From the NCBI RefSeq assembly GCF_028550415.1, contig NZ_JAQQKX010000002.1:1-64000 (forward strand): a DNA stretch of 64,000 nt. Direction: 5' to 3'. The first letter of the stretch is position 1, and every line of letters starts with the position of its first letter. The position numbers and the translations under genes were made by a program. The notes below the pieces were generated by a model. That model made no database searches. It was not told the origin of the DNA and worked only from the letters and a program-made list of their open reading frames with translations. Below are positions 1-6,795 of this stretch, one piece after another. The DNA comes from Asticcacaulis aquaticus (lineage in GTDB: Bacteria > Pseudomonadota > Alphaproteobacteria > Caulobacterales > Caulobacteraceae).

Positions 1-1
1 G

Positions 2-88
2 CTTCTTGAACCCATTGGCAACATCCCACCAGCCGAGGCCGAACAACTCTACTACGCTGCCCTCGACACTTTAGAATTGGCCGCGTAA
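2..88 (+). CDS. IS3-family transposase OrfB, C-terminal end (partial)
   Basis: Only the final 28 residues and the stop codon are visible. They contain EPIGNIPPAEAE followed by a YY pair and a short Ala-rich tail, which is typical of the extreme C-terminus of IS3-family DDE transposases (OrfB). The catalytic DDE residues would be upstream, outside the window, so activity cannot be judged. The stop codon lies 11 bases before the terminal inverted repeat, the usual arrangement. I recognise the family from this tail alone; the subgroup is inference. Confidence 0.75.
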   Translation, partial: LLEPIGNIPPAEAEQLYYAALDTLELAA

Positions 89-99
89 CTTAAACCAAT

Positions 100-127
100 G
101 AGCCTCCGGCAAAGCCGGGGCGGTTCA
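100..127. repeat. Terminal inverted repeat of the IS3-family element
   Basis: On the minus strand from 127 inward the sequence begins TGAACCGCCCCGGCTTTGCC. It also folds on itself (CCGGC-AAA-GCCGG at 107-119). It marks the exact IS/host junction. Confidence 0.75.
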
Positions 128-363
128 ATACCCTGTATCTTCTGACGCTTGGCTTCATCACGCATCAGCCGTGCGTCACGTAACGAAACCAACGGATATG
201 CACCAAAGGTCAAAAGCTGCTCTTTCCCAAGGTGATAATATTTATACCTCCAGATACGAGAGCCATTGCGCTTGATGAGAAGGTAAAGCCCCTCTCCATC
301 AAAAACCTTTTGGTCCCTGTCGGTAGGTTTGAGACCACGAATCGCAATGTCCGTTAATGCCAT
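128..363 (-). pseudogene. Tyrosine recombinase/integrase, N-terminal fragment cut by the IS element
   Basis: This is the N-terminal arm-DNA-binding domain (DUF4102 type) of a P4-like integrase: residues 1-78 run from MALTDIAIRGLKP through DGEGLYLLIKRNGSRIW and LTFGAYPLVSLRDAR. The ATG at 363 is preferred over an in-frame upstream start at 396 because AGGA precedes it. After residue 78 the frame runs into the IS terminal repeat, so the catalytic domain is missing; it may survive on the far side of the IS, outside the window. The gene reads away from the 3' end of tRNA-Arg on the same strand, the standard layout for an island that integrated into a tRNA gene. As it stands it cannot encode a working recombinase. 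Confidence 0.85.
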
Positions 364-417
364 GTGCCAATTTCCTGCCCATACCCCTACCCGCACCCCT
401 AAAAATGAGCGGATTGA

Positions 418-445
418 GGCGAACTAAAGCGAACTAAGGCGAACC
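418..445. repeat. Ten-base tandem repeats, candidate integrase arm sites
   Basis: GGCGAACTAA, AGCGAACTAA and GGCGAACC follow one another with a 10-bp period, and GGCGAACC recurs at 501-508. They sit between the integrase start and the tRNA 3' end, where arm-type binding sites of this recombinase family are found. The function is inferred from position. Confidence 0.5.
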
Positions 446-524
446 ACCCCAGCCTTTGAAAGGCATAACTTACTAAATTTTCTGATTTTTTTCAAGCCAC
501 GGCGAACCGTTGCGTGCCTTGCGA

Positions 525-601
525 TGGTGACCCCTGAGGGACTCGAACCCCCGACCTCTGCTTTAGGAAAGCCTTGCTCTATCCGGCTGAGCTAAGGGGC
601 C
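525..601 (-). tRNA. tRNA-Arg (anticodon CCU)
   Basis: A 77-nt cloverleaf on the minus strand with encoded CCA (complement of 525-527). The acceptor stem pairs fully (one G-U), the D arm is GCTC...GAGC, and the T arm holds GTTCGAGTC. The anticodon loop is TTCCTAA, giving CCU for Arg. The anticodon stem is odd: the three pairs next to the loop form, but the two outer ones are A-G and G-A (5' side AGGCT, 3' side AGCAG). An integrase remnant lies just beyond the 3' end, so the 3' half of this gene may have been supplied by an integrated element. Confidence 0.88.
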
Positions 602-761
602 ACTTCAGTCGGTCCTAGCACAGGCCGCGCGGGCTTGAGAAGCCTTTGAACGTCCGGCACGCAAATTTCCGGGGACATATGCACCCCCGATTACTGACTC
701 GACTCTCCGCACGACTCATCTCATAAAGTTAGCATAGCGATATGGTTAAGGCCGTTGCCAC

Positions 762-777
762 ATACCATATATGGTAT
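762..777. repeat. Perfect 16-bp palindrome
   Basis: ATACCATATATGGTAT reads the same on both strands. It lies in otherwise unassigned DNA 217-232 bases before the helicase start. It could be a dimeric repressor site; no owner is visible. Confidence 0.5.
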
Positions 778-935
778 AGAACGAATCAGGCATCTGACGA
801 TGTCACTGATTCGGTCATGATTCGTTTCCCTGCTGTTCAGGGTGAACGCGACCTTGCGTTAACCTTCGCAAATCCCCATCTCCCGGCCTCATTTCCGCCT
901 TCCCAAAGCCTCCGTGCGTGGGTTTCTTTCTGATC

Positions 936-979
936 GCCTATTTGAATCCGAAAACCGTTGCACAGTTTTCGGAATAGGC
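936..979. repeat. Palindromic dispersed repeat (CCGAAAAC type)
   Basis: GCCTATT at 936-942 pairs with AATAGGC at 973-979, and TCCGAAAAC at 947-955 pairs with GTTTTCGGA at 965-973. It has the same plan as the element at 30577-30620. Elements of this kind are common between genes in Caulobacterales and Rhizobiales. Its end is 14 bases from the helicase start, so it may form a hairpin in that mRNA leader. Confidence 0.65.
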
Positions 980-993
980 TCTAAAACAGTGCC

Positions 994-3429
994 GTGCCCG
1001 ATCTTTCGCATCCCCCTTCCGATCTGTTCGCCCGCGAAGAACGCGACCACCGCCTCGTTGCGGTGCTGGGACCCACCAATACCGGCAAGACCCACTACGC
1101 GCTTGAACGCATGATGGCACACGGCACCGGCATGATCGGCCTGCCCCTGCGCTTGCTGGCGCGCGAAATCTACGACCGGGTGGTCAAGGAAAAGGGCGTC
1201 AACGCCGTCGCCCTGATCACCGGCGAAGAAAAGATCATTCCTCGCCTGCCTGCCTATTTCATCTGCACGGTCGAGGCCATGCCGCTGGAGCGCCGCGTCG
1301 ATTTTCTCGCCGTCGACGAAATCCAGCTCTGTGCCGATACTGAACGCGGGCACGTCTTTACCGACCGGTTGCTGCACGCGCGCGGCTATCAGGAAACCCT
1401 GTTCATGGGGGCCAAGACCTTTGCGCCCTTGTTCCGATCTCTGTTTCCGCACGCCGAAATCCTGTTCCGCGAGCGCCTGTCGCAGCTTAAATACGCCGGG
1501 CCGAAGAAGCTGACACGCCTGCCGCCGCGCACGGCCATCGTCGCCTTTTCGACCGAGCAGGTCTATGCCATCGCCGAGCTGATCCGCCGTCAGCGCGGCG
1601 GCGCGGCGGTGGTCATGGGCTCCTTGAGTCCCAAGACGCGCAACGCTCAGGTCGACCTTTTCCAGCGCGGCGAGGTCGATTTTCTGGTGGCTACCGATGC
1701 CATCGGCATGGGCCTGAACATGGATATCGACCATGTCGCGTTCGCAGGCCTCTCGAAGTTCGACGGCAAACGCACCCGCCCCCTCACCGCGCAGGAAGCC
1801 GCGCAGATCGCCGGTCGTGCCGGGCGATTCAAGAAAGAAGGCACGTTTGGGGTCACCGGCGATGCACCGGAAATGGACGAGGATCTGGTCGAGGCCATCG
1901 AGCACCACCGCTTCCTCAGCCTGACCGCCGCGCAGTGGCGGAACCACAAACTCGACTTTTCCTCGCTGGATCATCTGCTGAAAAGCCTGACCGCGCCGTC
2001 GCCCCTGCCCGCCCTGCATCTGGCCAAGGAGGCGCTGGACGAAAAGGCGCTGCGCCATCTGTCGCAGGACGAGGACATCGCGCTCAAGGCCCGCAACCCG
2101 GTATCTTTGCGCATCCTGTGGGAAGTCTGCCAGTTGCCGGACTTCCGTAAGGTGTCGCTGGACGAGCATCTGAAGATGGTCAGCTTCCTGTTCTGGTCGC
2201 GGATGCGGCCGGACGGCTTCGTGCAGGCGGACTGGTTCGATGAGCAACTGAGCCACCTCGACCGGCTTGAGGGCGATATCGATACCCTGTCCGGGCGGTT
2301 GTCGGGCGTGCGTACCCTGTCCTATATCGCCAACCGCACTAACTGGCTGAAAAACGCCGACCACTGGCGCGGGGCGACGCGCGACCTTGAGGCGCGCCTG
2401 TCAGACAAGCTGCACGAAGCCCTGATGAAGCGCTTCGTCGATCAGCGGACCAGCGCCCTGCTCAAGGCGCTCAACGCTTTCGAAACACCGAAGCCCGAGG
2501 TCACGGCGGCGGGCGAGGTCATCCTCGAAGGTCACACGGTCGGGCATTTGCGCGGCCTGAATTTCGTGCAGTCGTCCGGTGAAACCCTTGTCGAGGACAA
2601 GGCCCTGCGTCAGGCGGCCCATCGCGCGGTGACGCCGATCCTCAAGGACCGTCTGAATGAACTCAGTCAGGCACCGACAAAAACGCTGAGGCTGCACGGC
2701 GCGAATATATTGTGGCGGGGCGAGGTTGTCGGCCAGATCGAGCCATCGGACTACTTTAATCCAAAGGTTCGGCTGGAGTGTCAGACCGACCATGCCGCCT
2801 TGCAACAGCGCGTGGCCAAACGTCTGGTCGATTTCGTACGCCAGCAGGCCTTGCAGCAGTTGAAGCCCCTGCATCGCGTCTATCAGGCGTCCCGCGACGA
2901 GTCCCTGCCCGCCGCCGTGCGCGCCGTCGCCTATCAGCTCTATGAAAATGGCGGCATAGTCCTGCGCAGGGACGACAAACTAACGCCGGAGGAGCGCAAG
3001 GCGCTCCGCGATCTGGGCGTGCAGGCCAACCGCTTCGTGTGGACCCTGCCGCGCCTGCCGCATCACCTGATGCAAGCTTTCGGTGGCGCCCGCGATCATC
3101 CGCAACGGGCGCTTAGCCTGAAAGGTCTGGTGGCGGTGGCCGACCATAAGCCGGTGAAGTTGAAAACGCTGGCAGCCATCGACAAGGCTCTCTCGGAGTG
3201 CCAGTTTCACAAGGGCGCGGTCTATCTTAAACCCGACGCTCTAAAAGACATTGCCAATGACCGCCTGATGCAGGCGCTGGGCTTTGCCAAGACCGGGACG
3301 CACAGCTTCGGCGAAGGCGACGAACGGACCGGCTGGCGAACCAAATCCGCCGCCGCACCCAAAAAAGCAAAGCCGGAACCGGCCTACGTCAATCCATATT
3401 CGCCGTTCGCCGTCCTGCGCGCAAAGTGA
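994..3429 (+). CDS. SUV3-type superfamily 2 RNA helicase
   Basis: An 811-residue cytoplasmic ATP-dependent helicase of the SUV3 group, likely acting on RNA in decay or ribosome-related processing. Visible motifs are Walker A GPTNTGKT (26-33), motif II DEIQ (108-111), ATDAIGMGLN (about 233-242) and motif VI QIAGRAGR (271-278). A long C-terminal half ends in a Lys/Ala-rich basic tail. The GTG at 994 is chosen because the conserved core starts soon after it and no better start is near; the ribosome site is weak. In many alphaproteobacteria this gene is followed directly by an S4 protein, fdxA and cdnL. Here parDE and chaA lie in between. A TTGACA sequence just past its stop (3431-3436) may serve parDE. 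Confidence 0.9.
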   Translation: MPDLSHPPSDLFAREERDHRLVAVLGPTNTGKTHYALERMMAHGTGMIGLPLRLLAREIYDRVVKEKGVNAVALITGEEKIIPRLPAYFICTVEAMPLERRVDFLAVDEIQLCADTERGHVFTDRLLHARGYQETLFMGAKTFAPLFRSLFPHAEILFRERLSQLKYAGPKKLTRLPPRTAIVAFSTEQVYAIAELIRRQRGGAAVVMGSLSPKTRNAQVDLFQRGEVDFLVATDAIGMGLNMDIDHVAFAGLSKFDGKRTRPLTAQEAAQIAGRAGRFKKEGTFGVTGDAPEMDEDLVEAIEHHRFLSLTAAQWRNHKLDFSSLDHLLKSLTAPSPLPALHLAKEALDEKALRHLSQDEDIALKARNPVSLRILWEVCQLPDFRKVSLDEHLKMVSFLFWSRMRPDGFVQADWFDEQLSHLDRLEGDIDTLSGRLSGVRTLSYIANRTNWLKNADHWRGATRDLEARLSDKLHEALMKRFVDQRTSALLKALNAFETPKPEVTAAGEVILEGHTVGHLRGLNFVQSSGETLVEDKALRQAAHRAVTPILKDRLNELSQAPTKTLRLHGANILWRGEVVGQIEPSDYFNPKVRLECQTDHAALQQRVAKRLVDFVRQQALQQLKPLHRVYQASRDESLPAAVRAVAYQLYENGGIVLRRDDKLTPEERKALRDLGVQANRFVWTLPRLPHHLMQAFGGARDHPQRALSLKGLVAVADHKPVKLKTLAAIDKALSECQFHKGAVYLKPDALKDIANDRLMQALGFAKTGTHSFGEGDERTGWRTKSAAAPKKAKPEPAYVNPYSPFAVLRAK

Positions 3430-3457
3430 TTTGACAAAGTTTGCCATGAATTGCACG

Positions 3458-3473
3458 CTTCGTTGAAACGAAG
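3458..3473. promoter_or_regulatory. Palindrome overlapping the parD ribosome binding site
   Basis: CTTCGTT-GA-AACGAAG is a 7+2+7 inverted repeat. It overlaps the Shine-Dalgarno sequence AAGGAG (3471-3476), which is 6 bases before the parD start. ParD-type antitoxins repress their own promoter through such sites; that role is inferred. Confidence 0.55.
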
Positions 3474-3482
3474 GAGCGCACT

Positions 3483-3734
3483 ATGGCCACGATGAACATT
3501 TCTTTGCCCGAACAGATGAAGGCCTGGGCCGAAGCGCAGGCCGAAACGGGTCGTTACAGCAATACCAGCGATTATGTGCGCGACCTGATCCGTCGGGATC
3601 AGGAGCGCTGGGAAAAAACAGCTGAACTTCAGAGCATTGTTGACCGCAGTCTGGCCAGCGGGATCAGCACGAAATCCATCAGCGAAATATGGGACGAAGC
3701 CAAAAAACGCTTTGAGCAAAGCGCCGCTCAATGA
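3483..3734 (+). CDS. parD: ParD-like antitoxin, ribbon-helix-helix
   Basis: An 83-residue type II antitoxin. The N-terminus (MATMNISLPEQMKAWAEAQ) is a ribbon-helix-helix DNA-binding fold, followed by SDYVRDLIRRDQER, which is characteristic of the ParD/CC2985 group. The charged C-terminal third would wrap the toxin. It is expected to bind and neutralise the ParE product and to repress its own operon through the palindrome at 3458-3473. Its stop overlaps the toxin start (ATGA at 3731-3734), so the two are translationally coupled. AAGGAG at the right spacing supports the ATG at 3483. Confidence 0.92.
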   Translation: MATMNISLPEQMKAWAEAQAETGRYSNTSDYVRDLIRRDQERWEKTAELQSIVDRSLASGISTKSISEIWDEAKKRFEQSAAQ

Positions 3735-4027
3735 GTTACTGCCTTACCGAAACCGCTCGTGACGACATCGACAGACTTCTGTTCGACGGGATGACCCGTT
3801 TCGGTCTGCGCCAAGCCGAATCTTACTATCGTAATTTGGTTGAGCGGTTTGAGTTTCTTTCAAACAATCCACGGGCAGCGCCTGAACGAAAGGACGTTGA
3901 ACCGCATGTTCACGTCCATCCTTTCGTCTCCCATGTTATCATCTACAAGATAGACGGTGATGACATAGTCATACTGAGCATTCGCAATGCTCGCGAAAAC
4001 TGGCACGATCTGAACTGGTTATTATAA
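3731..4027 (+). CDS. parE: ParE/RelE-superfamily toxin
   Basis: A 98-residue toxin of the RelE/ParE fold: an N-terminal helix with DDIDRLLFDGMTRFG, a central segment LSNNPRAAPERKDVEPHVHVHPF, and the C-terminal strand pattern HVIIYKIDGDDIVILSIRNARENW, where 'I.H.R' is usual in ParE. ParE toxins poison DNA gyrase, RelE toxins cut mRNA; the ParD partner favours the former but the sequence does not prove it. The gene overlaps its antitoxin by 4 bases and the convergent chaA by 6. The frame is intact. Confidence 0.9.
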   Translation: MSYCLTETARDDIDRLLFDGMTRFGLRQAESYYRNLVERFEFLSNNPRAAPERKDVEPHVHVHPFVSHVIIYKIDGDDIVILSIRNARENWHDLNWLL

Positions 4028-5098
4028 CCCCAAAAACGACAGCATCAGGAACGCGCAGAACAACACAAAATGCGTCGTGCCTTCGATGGCGTTGGTCTGG
4101 CCGTCGTTGAGGTTTATGGCCGCGACCAGAAGCGTCAGGGCCGTCATGATGCTTTGCGCGGGCGTCAGGGCCATATGGATCTGCTGATTGTTGAATAGCG
4201 CCAGAAGCTCGATCACCGGCACGGTCAGGACCACGGTCGACAGCGATGCCCCCAGCGCGATATTGATCACGGGCTGCATCCGGTTGGCGAGCGCCGCGCG
4301 CATCGCCGTCAGGATTTCAGGGCTGGCCGAAATGGTCGCCACCGTCAGGGCCGAGAAAATCGGCGGGATGCCCGAGCCTTCAAGCCCGACATCCAGCGTC
4401 TTCGACATGACCTCGGCCAGCAAGCCGATCAGGATCAGTCCCGCTACCAGAATGATCGCCGAATGCGCTGTCTTGCCACCGTGGACGTGGCCTTCCTCGC
4501 CCGACGCCGCATAGGTATAGGAAAAGAAGTAGCTGTGCTTCGTCGTCTGGAGACGCAGGAACATGGCATACAGGAAGATCATGATGCCGATGGAGAACAT
4601 CGAATAGACCTTCCAGTGGGCGACCGGCACGAACTCCGGCACCAGCATGGATACGCCCATTCCGGTCATGATCATGACGATATAGGTCTTGCCCGAGGCG
4701 TCGTTGTAGGGCTGCTCGCCGTGCTTGAGACCGCCCATGATGGCCGCGATGCCGATGATGCCGTTCATATCCAGCATTACCGCCGAATAGATGGTGTCGC
4801 GCGCCAGCGTCGGATTGTGCGCGTTCGATAGCATGATGGCCAGGATCACCACCTCGACCAGCACCGCCGAAAGAGTCAGGATCATGGTGCCGTAGGGCTC
4901 ACCCACCTTTTCGGCGAGAATTTCTGCGTGGTGCGCTACCCGCAACGAGGCCATGATGATCACCGCGATCAGGGCCAGCGCCGCGATCAACGACACGGTT
5001 TGCCCCGCATGGATGATCGAATGCTCAAGCCACATGGCCACGACCGCGACGATCAGCGCGATCAGCAGGAAGGTTTCTTTCTTAAGCGCGGCCCACAT
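4022..5098 (-). CDS. chaA: Calcium/sodium:proton antiporter, ChaA-like
   Basis: A 358-residue inner-membrane protein of the Ca2+/cation antiporter superfamily, with about eleven hydrophobic segments. The two inverted halves show the conserved acidic helices: LTLSAVLVEVVILAIML in the first, and ISASPEILTAMRAALANR plus LGASLSTVVLTVPVIELL in the second. A His/Gly-rich loop (EEGHVHGGKTAH) separates them. It would exchange Ca2+ or Na+/K+ for protons. GAGGA lies 7 bases before the start. It is transcribed towards parE, sharing 6 bases, and away from the S4 gene. With parDE it seems to be a local insertion into a conserved gene row. Confidence 0.88.
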   Translation of the reverse strand: MWAALKKETFLLIALIVAVVAMWLEHSIIHAGQTVSLIAALALIAVIIMASLRVAHHAEILAEKVGEPYGTMILTLSAVLVEVVILAIMLSNAHNPTLARDTIYSAVMLDMNGIIGIAAIMGGLKHGEQPYNDASGKTYIVMIMTGMGVSMLVPEFVPVAHWKVYSMFSIGIMIFLYAMFLRLQTTKHSYFFSYTYAASGEEGHVHGGKTAHSAIILVAGLILIGLLAEVMSKTLDVGLEGSGIPPIFSALTVATISASPEILTAMRAALANRMQPVINIALGASLSTVVLTVPVIELLALFNNQQIHMALTPAQSIMTALTLLVAAINLNDGQTNAIEGTTHFVLFCAFLMLSFLGL

Positions 5099-5200
5099 GA
5101 CGAATCCTCAACACCTCAAACTTGCAATCGGTTCCACGACTGCGGTATCGCGCCGCAAGAATCAATCTTTTTCGAGCTCGCTTTTGCATCCTTGTTTGAT

Positions 5201-5228
5201 TTGACAATCCGGCGGCACCTTACATTAT
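5201..5228 (+). promoter_or_regulatory. Sigma-70-type promoter of the S4 gene
   Basis: TTGACA (5201-5206) and CATTAT (5223-5228) are 16 bases apart. Transcription would begin about 7 bases later, at or next to the ATG at 5235, which suggests a leaderless mRNA. Confidence 0.5.
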
Positions 5229-5234
5229 CGCCGC

Positions 5235-5528
5235 ATGACCGAACCTGTTGAAACCTGTCGCATCGATGTCTGGTTATGGCGGGCGCGCTTTTTCAAGACC
5301 CGCGCCCTGTCGGCAAAATTCATCGAAGGCGGCACAATCCGACAGGACCGTTTCGGTCAGACGACGCGCCTGTCAAAACCCGGCCACGCCATCCGCCCCG
5401 GCGACCGCCTGATCTTCGCCGTGGGGGCCCGGCTGATCGACATCCGCATCCTCGATACCGGCGAGCGTCGCGGTCCGGCCAGCGAGGCCCAGACCCTTTA
5501 TGAGCGGCTAGACGCCCCTACCGATTAG
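5235..5528 (+). CDS. S4-domain RNA-binding protein, Hsp15-like
   Basis: A 97-residue protein made mostly of one S4 domain. RIDVWLWRARFFKTRALSAKFIEGG is the first part of the fold, and KPGHAIRPGDRL the second. Such proteins (HslR/Hsp15 type) bind stalled 50S subunits or structured RNA. It keeps its usual neighbours downstream (fdxA, cdnL), while the helicase normally upstream is separated by parDE and chaA. No Shine-Dalgarno sequence precedes the start, and the promoter at 5201-5228 places the mRNA start at the ATG. Function within the family is not proven by sequence. Confidence 0.88.
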   Translation: MTEPVETCRIDVWLWRARFFKTRALSAKFIEGGTIRQDRFGQTTRLSKPGHAIRPGDRLIFAVGARLIDIRILDTGERRGPASEAQTLYERLDAPTD

Positions 5529-5577
5529 TCGCCGCAAGAACCGCGCCAAATCTCGCGAATGTCTTGCAGTCGCAAAG

Positions 5578-5622
5578 CCATGGCCCAGCTTAGTAAAATC
5601 CATGGCGCGGTTTAGTAAAAAT
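5578..5622. repeat. Two imperfect 22-base tandem repeats before fdxA
   Basis: CCATGGC..AGCTTAGTAAAAT (5578-5599) is followed directly by CCATGGCGCGGTTTAGTAAAAAT (5600-5622). They lie 145 bases before the fdxA start and could be paired binding sites. Confidence 0.5.
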
Positions 5623-5723
5623 CGAGCCCTGCCGAGGCCTTAAGCCTTGACACTGTGACGTGCAAAAGTCATGACGCCACTGTCCGGCGTATCGACTTTG
5701 CACCGGCGTCGCACCGTCTTTGT

Positions 5724-5740
5724 CCATCCCCCGGGGATGG
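5724..5740. repeat. Inverted repeat ahead of fdxA
   Basis: CCATCCCC-C-GGGGATGG is an 8+1+8 palindrome ending 26 bases before the fdxA start. It has no T-run after it, so a terminator is unlikely; a leader hairpin or operator is possible. Confidence 0.5.
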
Positions 5741-5766
5741 GCCCTATTAAGGCCTCAAGAGTTCCG

Positions 5767-6108
5767 ATGACCTATATCGTCACTGACCCCTGCGTGAAAT
5801 GCAAGTTCATGGATTGCGTCGAAGTCTGTCCGGTGGACTGCTTCTACGAAGGCGAGAACTTCCTCGTCATCAATCCGGACGAATGCATCGACTGCGGCGT
5901 GTGCGAGCCGGAATGCCCCGTGGACGCCATCAAGCCGGACACCGAGGACGAGCCCGACGGCAAGTGGCTTGAGGTCAACTCGCAATATTCGCGCGTCTGG
6001 CCGAACATTTCGGTCAAGGGCACGCCGCCCGCCGATCGTGAAGAGTTCGAGCGCGAAACCGGCAAGTTTGAGAAGTACTTCTCGGAAAAGCCCGGCGACG
6101 GCAAGTAA
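5767..6108 (+). CDS. fdxA: Seven-iron ferredoxin FdxA
   Basis: A 113-residue electron carrier. By comparison with Azotobacter ferredoxin I, Cys9, Cys17 and Cys50 would bind the [3Fe-4S] cluster and Cys21, Cys40, Cys43 and Cys46 the [4Fe-4S] cluster; Cys12 and Cys25 are the free cysteines also seen in that family. The tail ([16 protein letters not shown]) is typical of the alphaproteobacterial form. The ATG at 5767 (MTYIVTDPC) is chosen over an in-frame ATG at 5671 because the family begins there. It sits between the S4 gene and the TRIC-like gene and may be expressed with cdnL functions, as is usual in the group. Confidence 0.93.
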   Translation: MTYIVTDPCVKCKFMDCVEVCPVDCFYEGENFLVINPDECIDCGVCEPECPVDAIKPDTEDEPDGKWLEVNSQYSRVWPNISVKGTPPADREEFERETGKFEKYFSEKPGDGK

Positions 6109-6123
6109 GATCACGGGAACGCC

Positions 6124-6795
6124 ATGCCGGTTCCCGATTCTCCCATCGACGCCCTGAACACGGCCCTCTACGGGCTCGATTACGCCGCCGTGGCTGTTTT
6201 CGGCGCGTCCGGCGCCATTGCCGCGGCAAGGGCCAAGCAGGACATCATTACCTTCGGTTTTTTCGCCGCCATCACCGGTGTCGGTGGCGGCACGCTGCGC
6301 GACGTCCTGATCGGTGCGCCGGTCTTCTGGGTACAGCGCCCCAGTTATATCATCATCTGTTTACTGGCGGCAGTGGCGGTCTGGGGACTTGCCCCGAAGA
6401 ACGCCTCACCTCATCCCGACGGCAAGCCCGGCAAACGCCTGATGGCCATGATGTGGCTCGACGCACTGGGCATGGCCGCCTATGCGGTCGTCGGTGCAGC
6501 CAAGGCGCTTAATCTGGGGGTTGCGCCGTTTTCGGCCATCGTCATGGGGGTGCTGACGGCCGCCTTCGGCGGCGTCATTCGCGACGTTCTGGCCGGAGCA
6601 CCGAATCTGCTGCTACGGCGCGACATCTATATTACCGCCGCGCTTCTGGGGGCGTGCGTGTTTGTCGGACTGCACCTGCTGGGCTTCAGCTTCTGGCCGG
6701 CAGGCCTGAGCGGATTCGCCGCCGCCTTTGCGCTGAGGGCCGCCGCGATTCACTGGTCGCTGTCCCTGCCCGCGTTCGGTTCGACCCGCCAATAG
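6124..6795 (+). CDS. TRIC-type/UPF0126 membrane cation channel
   Basis: A 223-residue inner-membrane protein with seven predicted helices in two repeats. The repeat signature is clear twice: GVGGGTLRDVLIG and FGGVIRDVLAG. This is the YadS/YicG (UPF0126) family, prokaryotic relatives of trimeric intracellular cation channels that conduct K+. It starts 15 bases after fdxA on the same strand, so it is probably co-transcribed. The C-terminus (AAFALRAAAIHWSLSLP) matches the family. Physiological role unknown. Confidence 0.88.
   Translation: MPVPDSPIDALNTALYGLDYAAVAVFGASGAIAAARAKQDIITFGFFAAITGVGGGTLRDVLIGAPVFWVQRPSYIIICLLAAVAVWGLAPKNASPHPDGKPGKRLMAMMWLDALGMAAYAVVGAAKALNLGVAPFSAIVMGVLTAAFGGVIRDVLAGAPNLLLRRDIYITAALLGACVFVGLHLLGFSFWPAGLSGFAAAFALRAAAIHWSLSLPAFGSTRQ

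Larger units (their letters stand above)
1..127 (+). mobile_element. Right end of an IS3-family insertion sequence (partial)
   Basis: The window opens inside an insertion sequence. The last 29 codons of a transposase are followed by a terminal inverted repeat at 100-127 which, read inward from the right end, begins TGAACCGCCCCGG, as ends of the IS51/IS407-like part of the IS3 family do. The element stops exactly where the reading frame of the neighbouring integrase begins to be disrupted (127/128). The left end, the target duplication and the rest of the element lie outside the window. Confidence 0.8.
602..993. other. Gene-poor stretch between tRNA-Arg and the helicase gene
   Basis: I see no convincing gene here. 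A possible 63-codon frame at 742-933 has no family resemblance and no clear ribosome binding site. The stretch holds a perfect 16-bp palindrome at 762-777 and a palindromic dispersed repeat at 936-979, 14 bases before the helicase start codon. The tRNA-Arg promoter must lie near 605-660 on the minus strand, but no clear boxes are visible. Confidence 0.6.

Noticed and set aside
418-508. CRISPR-like repeats near the left edge
   Set aside because: Repeats are only 10 bp, tandem, without spacers, and sit at an integrase site.
742-933. Possible 63-codon gene before the helicase
   Set aside because: No family resemblance, no ribosome binding site, and it overlaps the palindrome and approaches the dispersed repeat.
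889-2364. 491-codon open frame antisense to the helicase
   Set aside because: A shadow of a high-G+C gene; the plus strand encodes a full motif set of a known helicase family.
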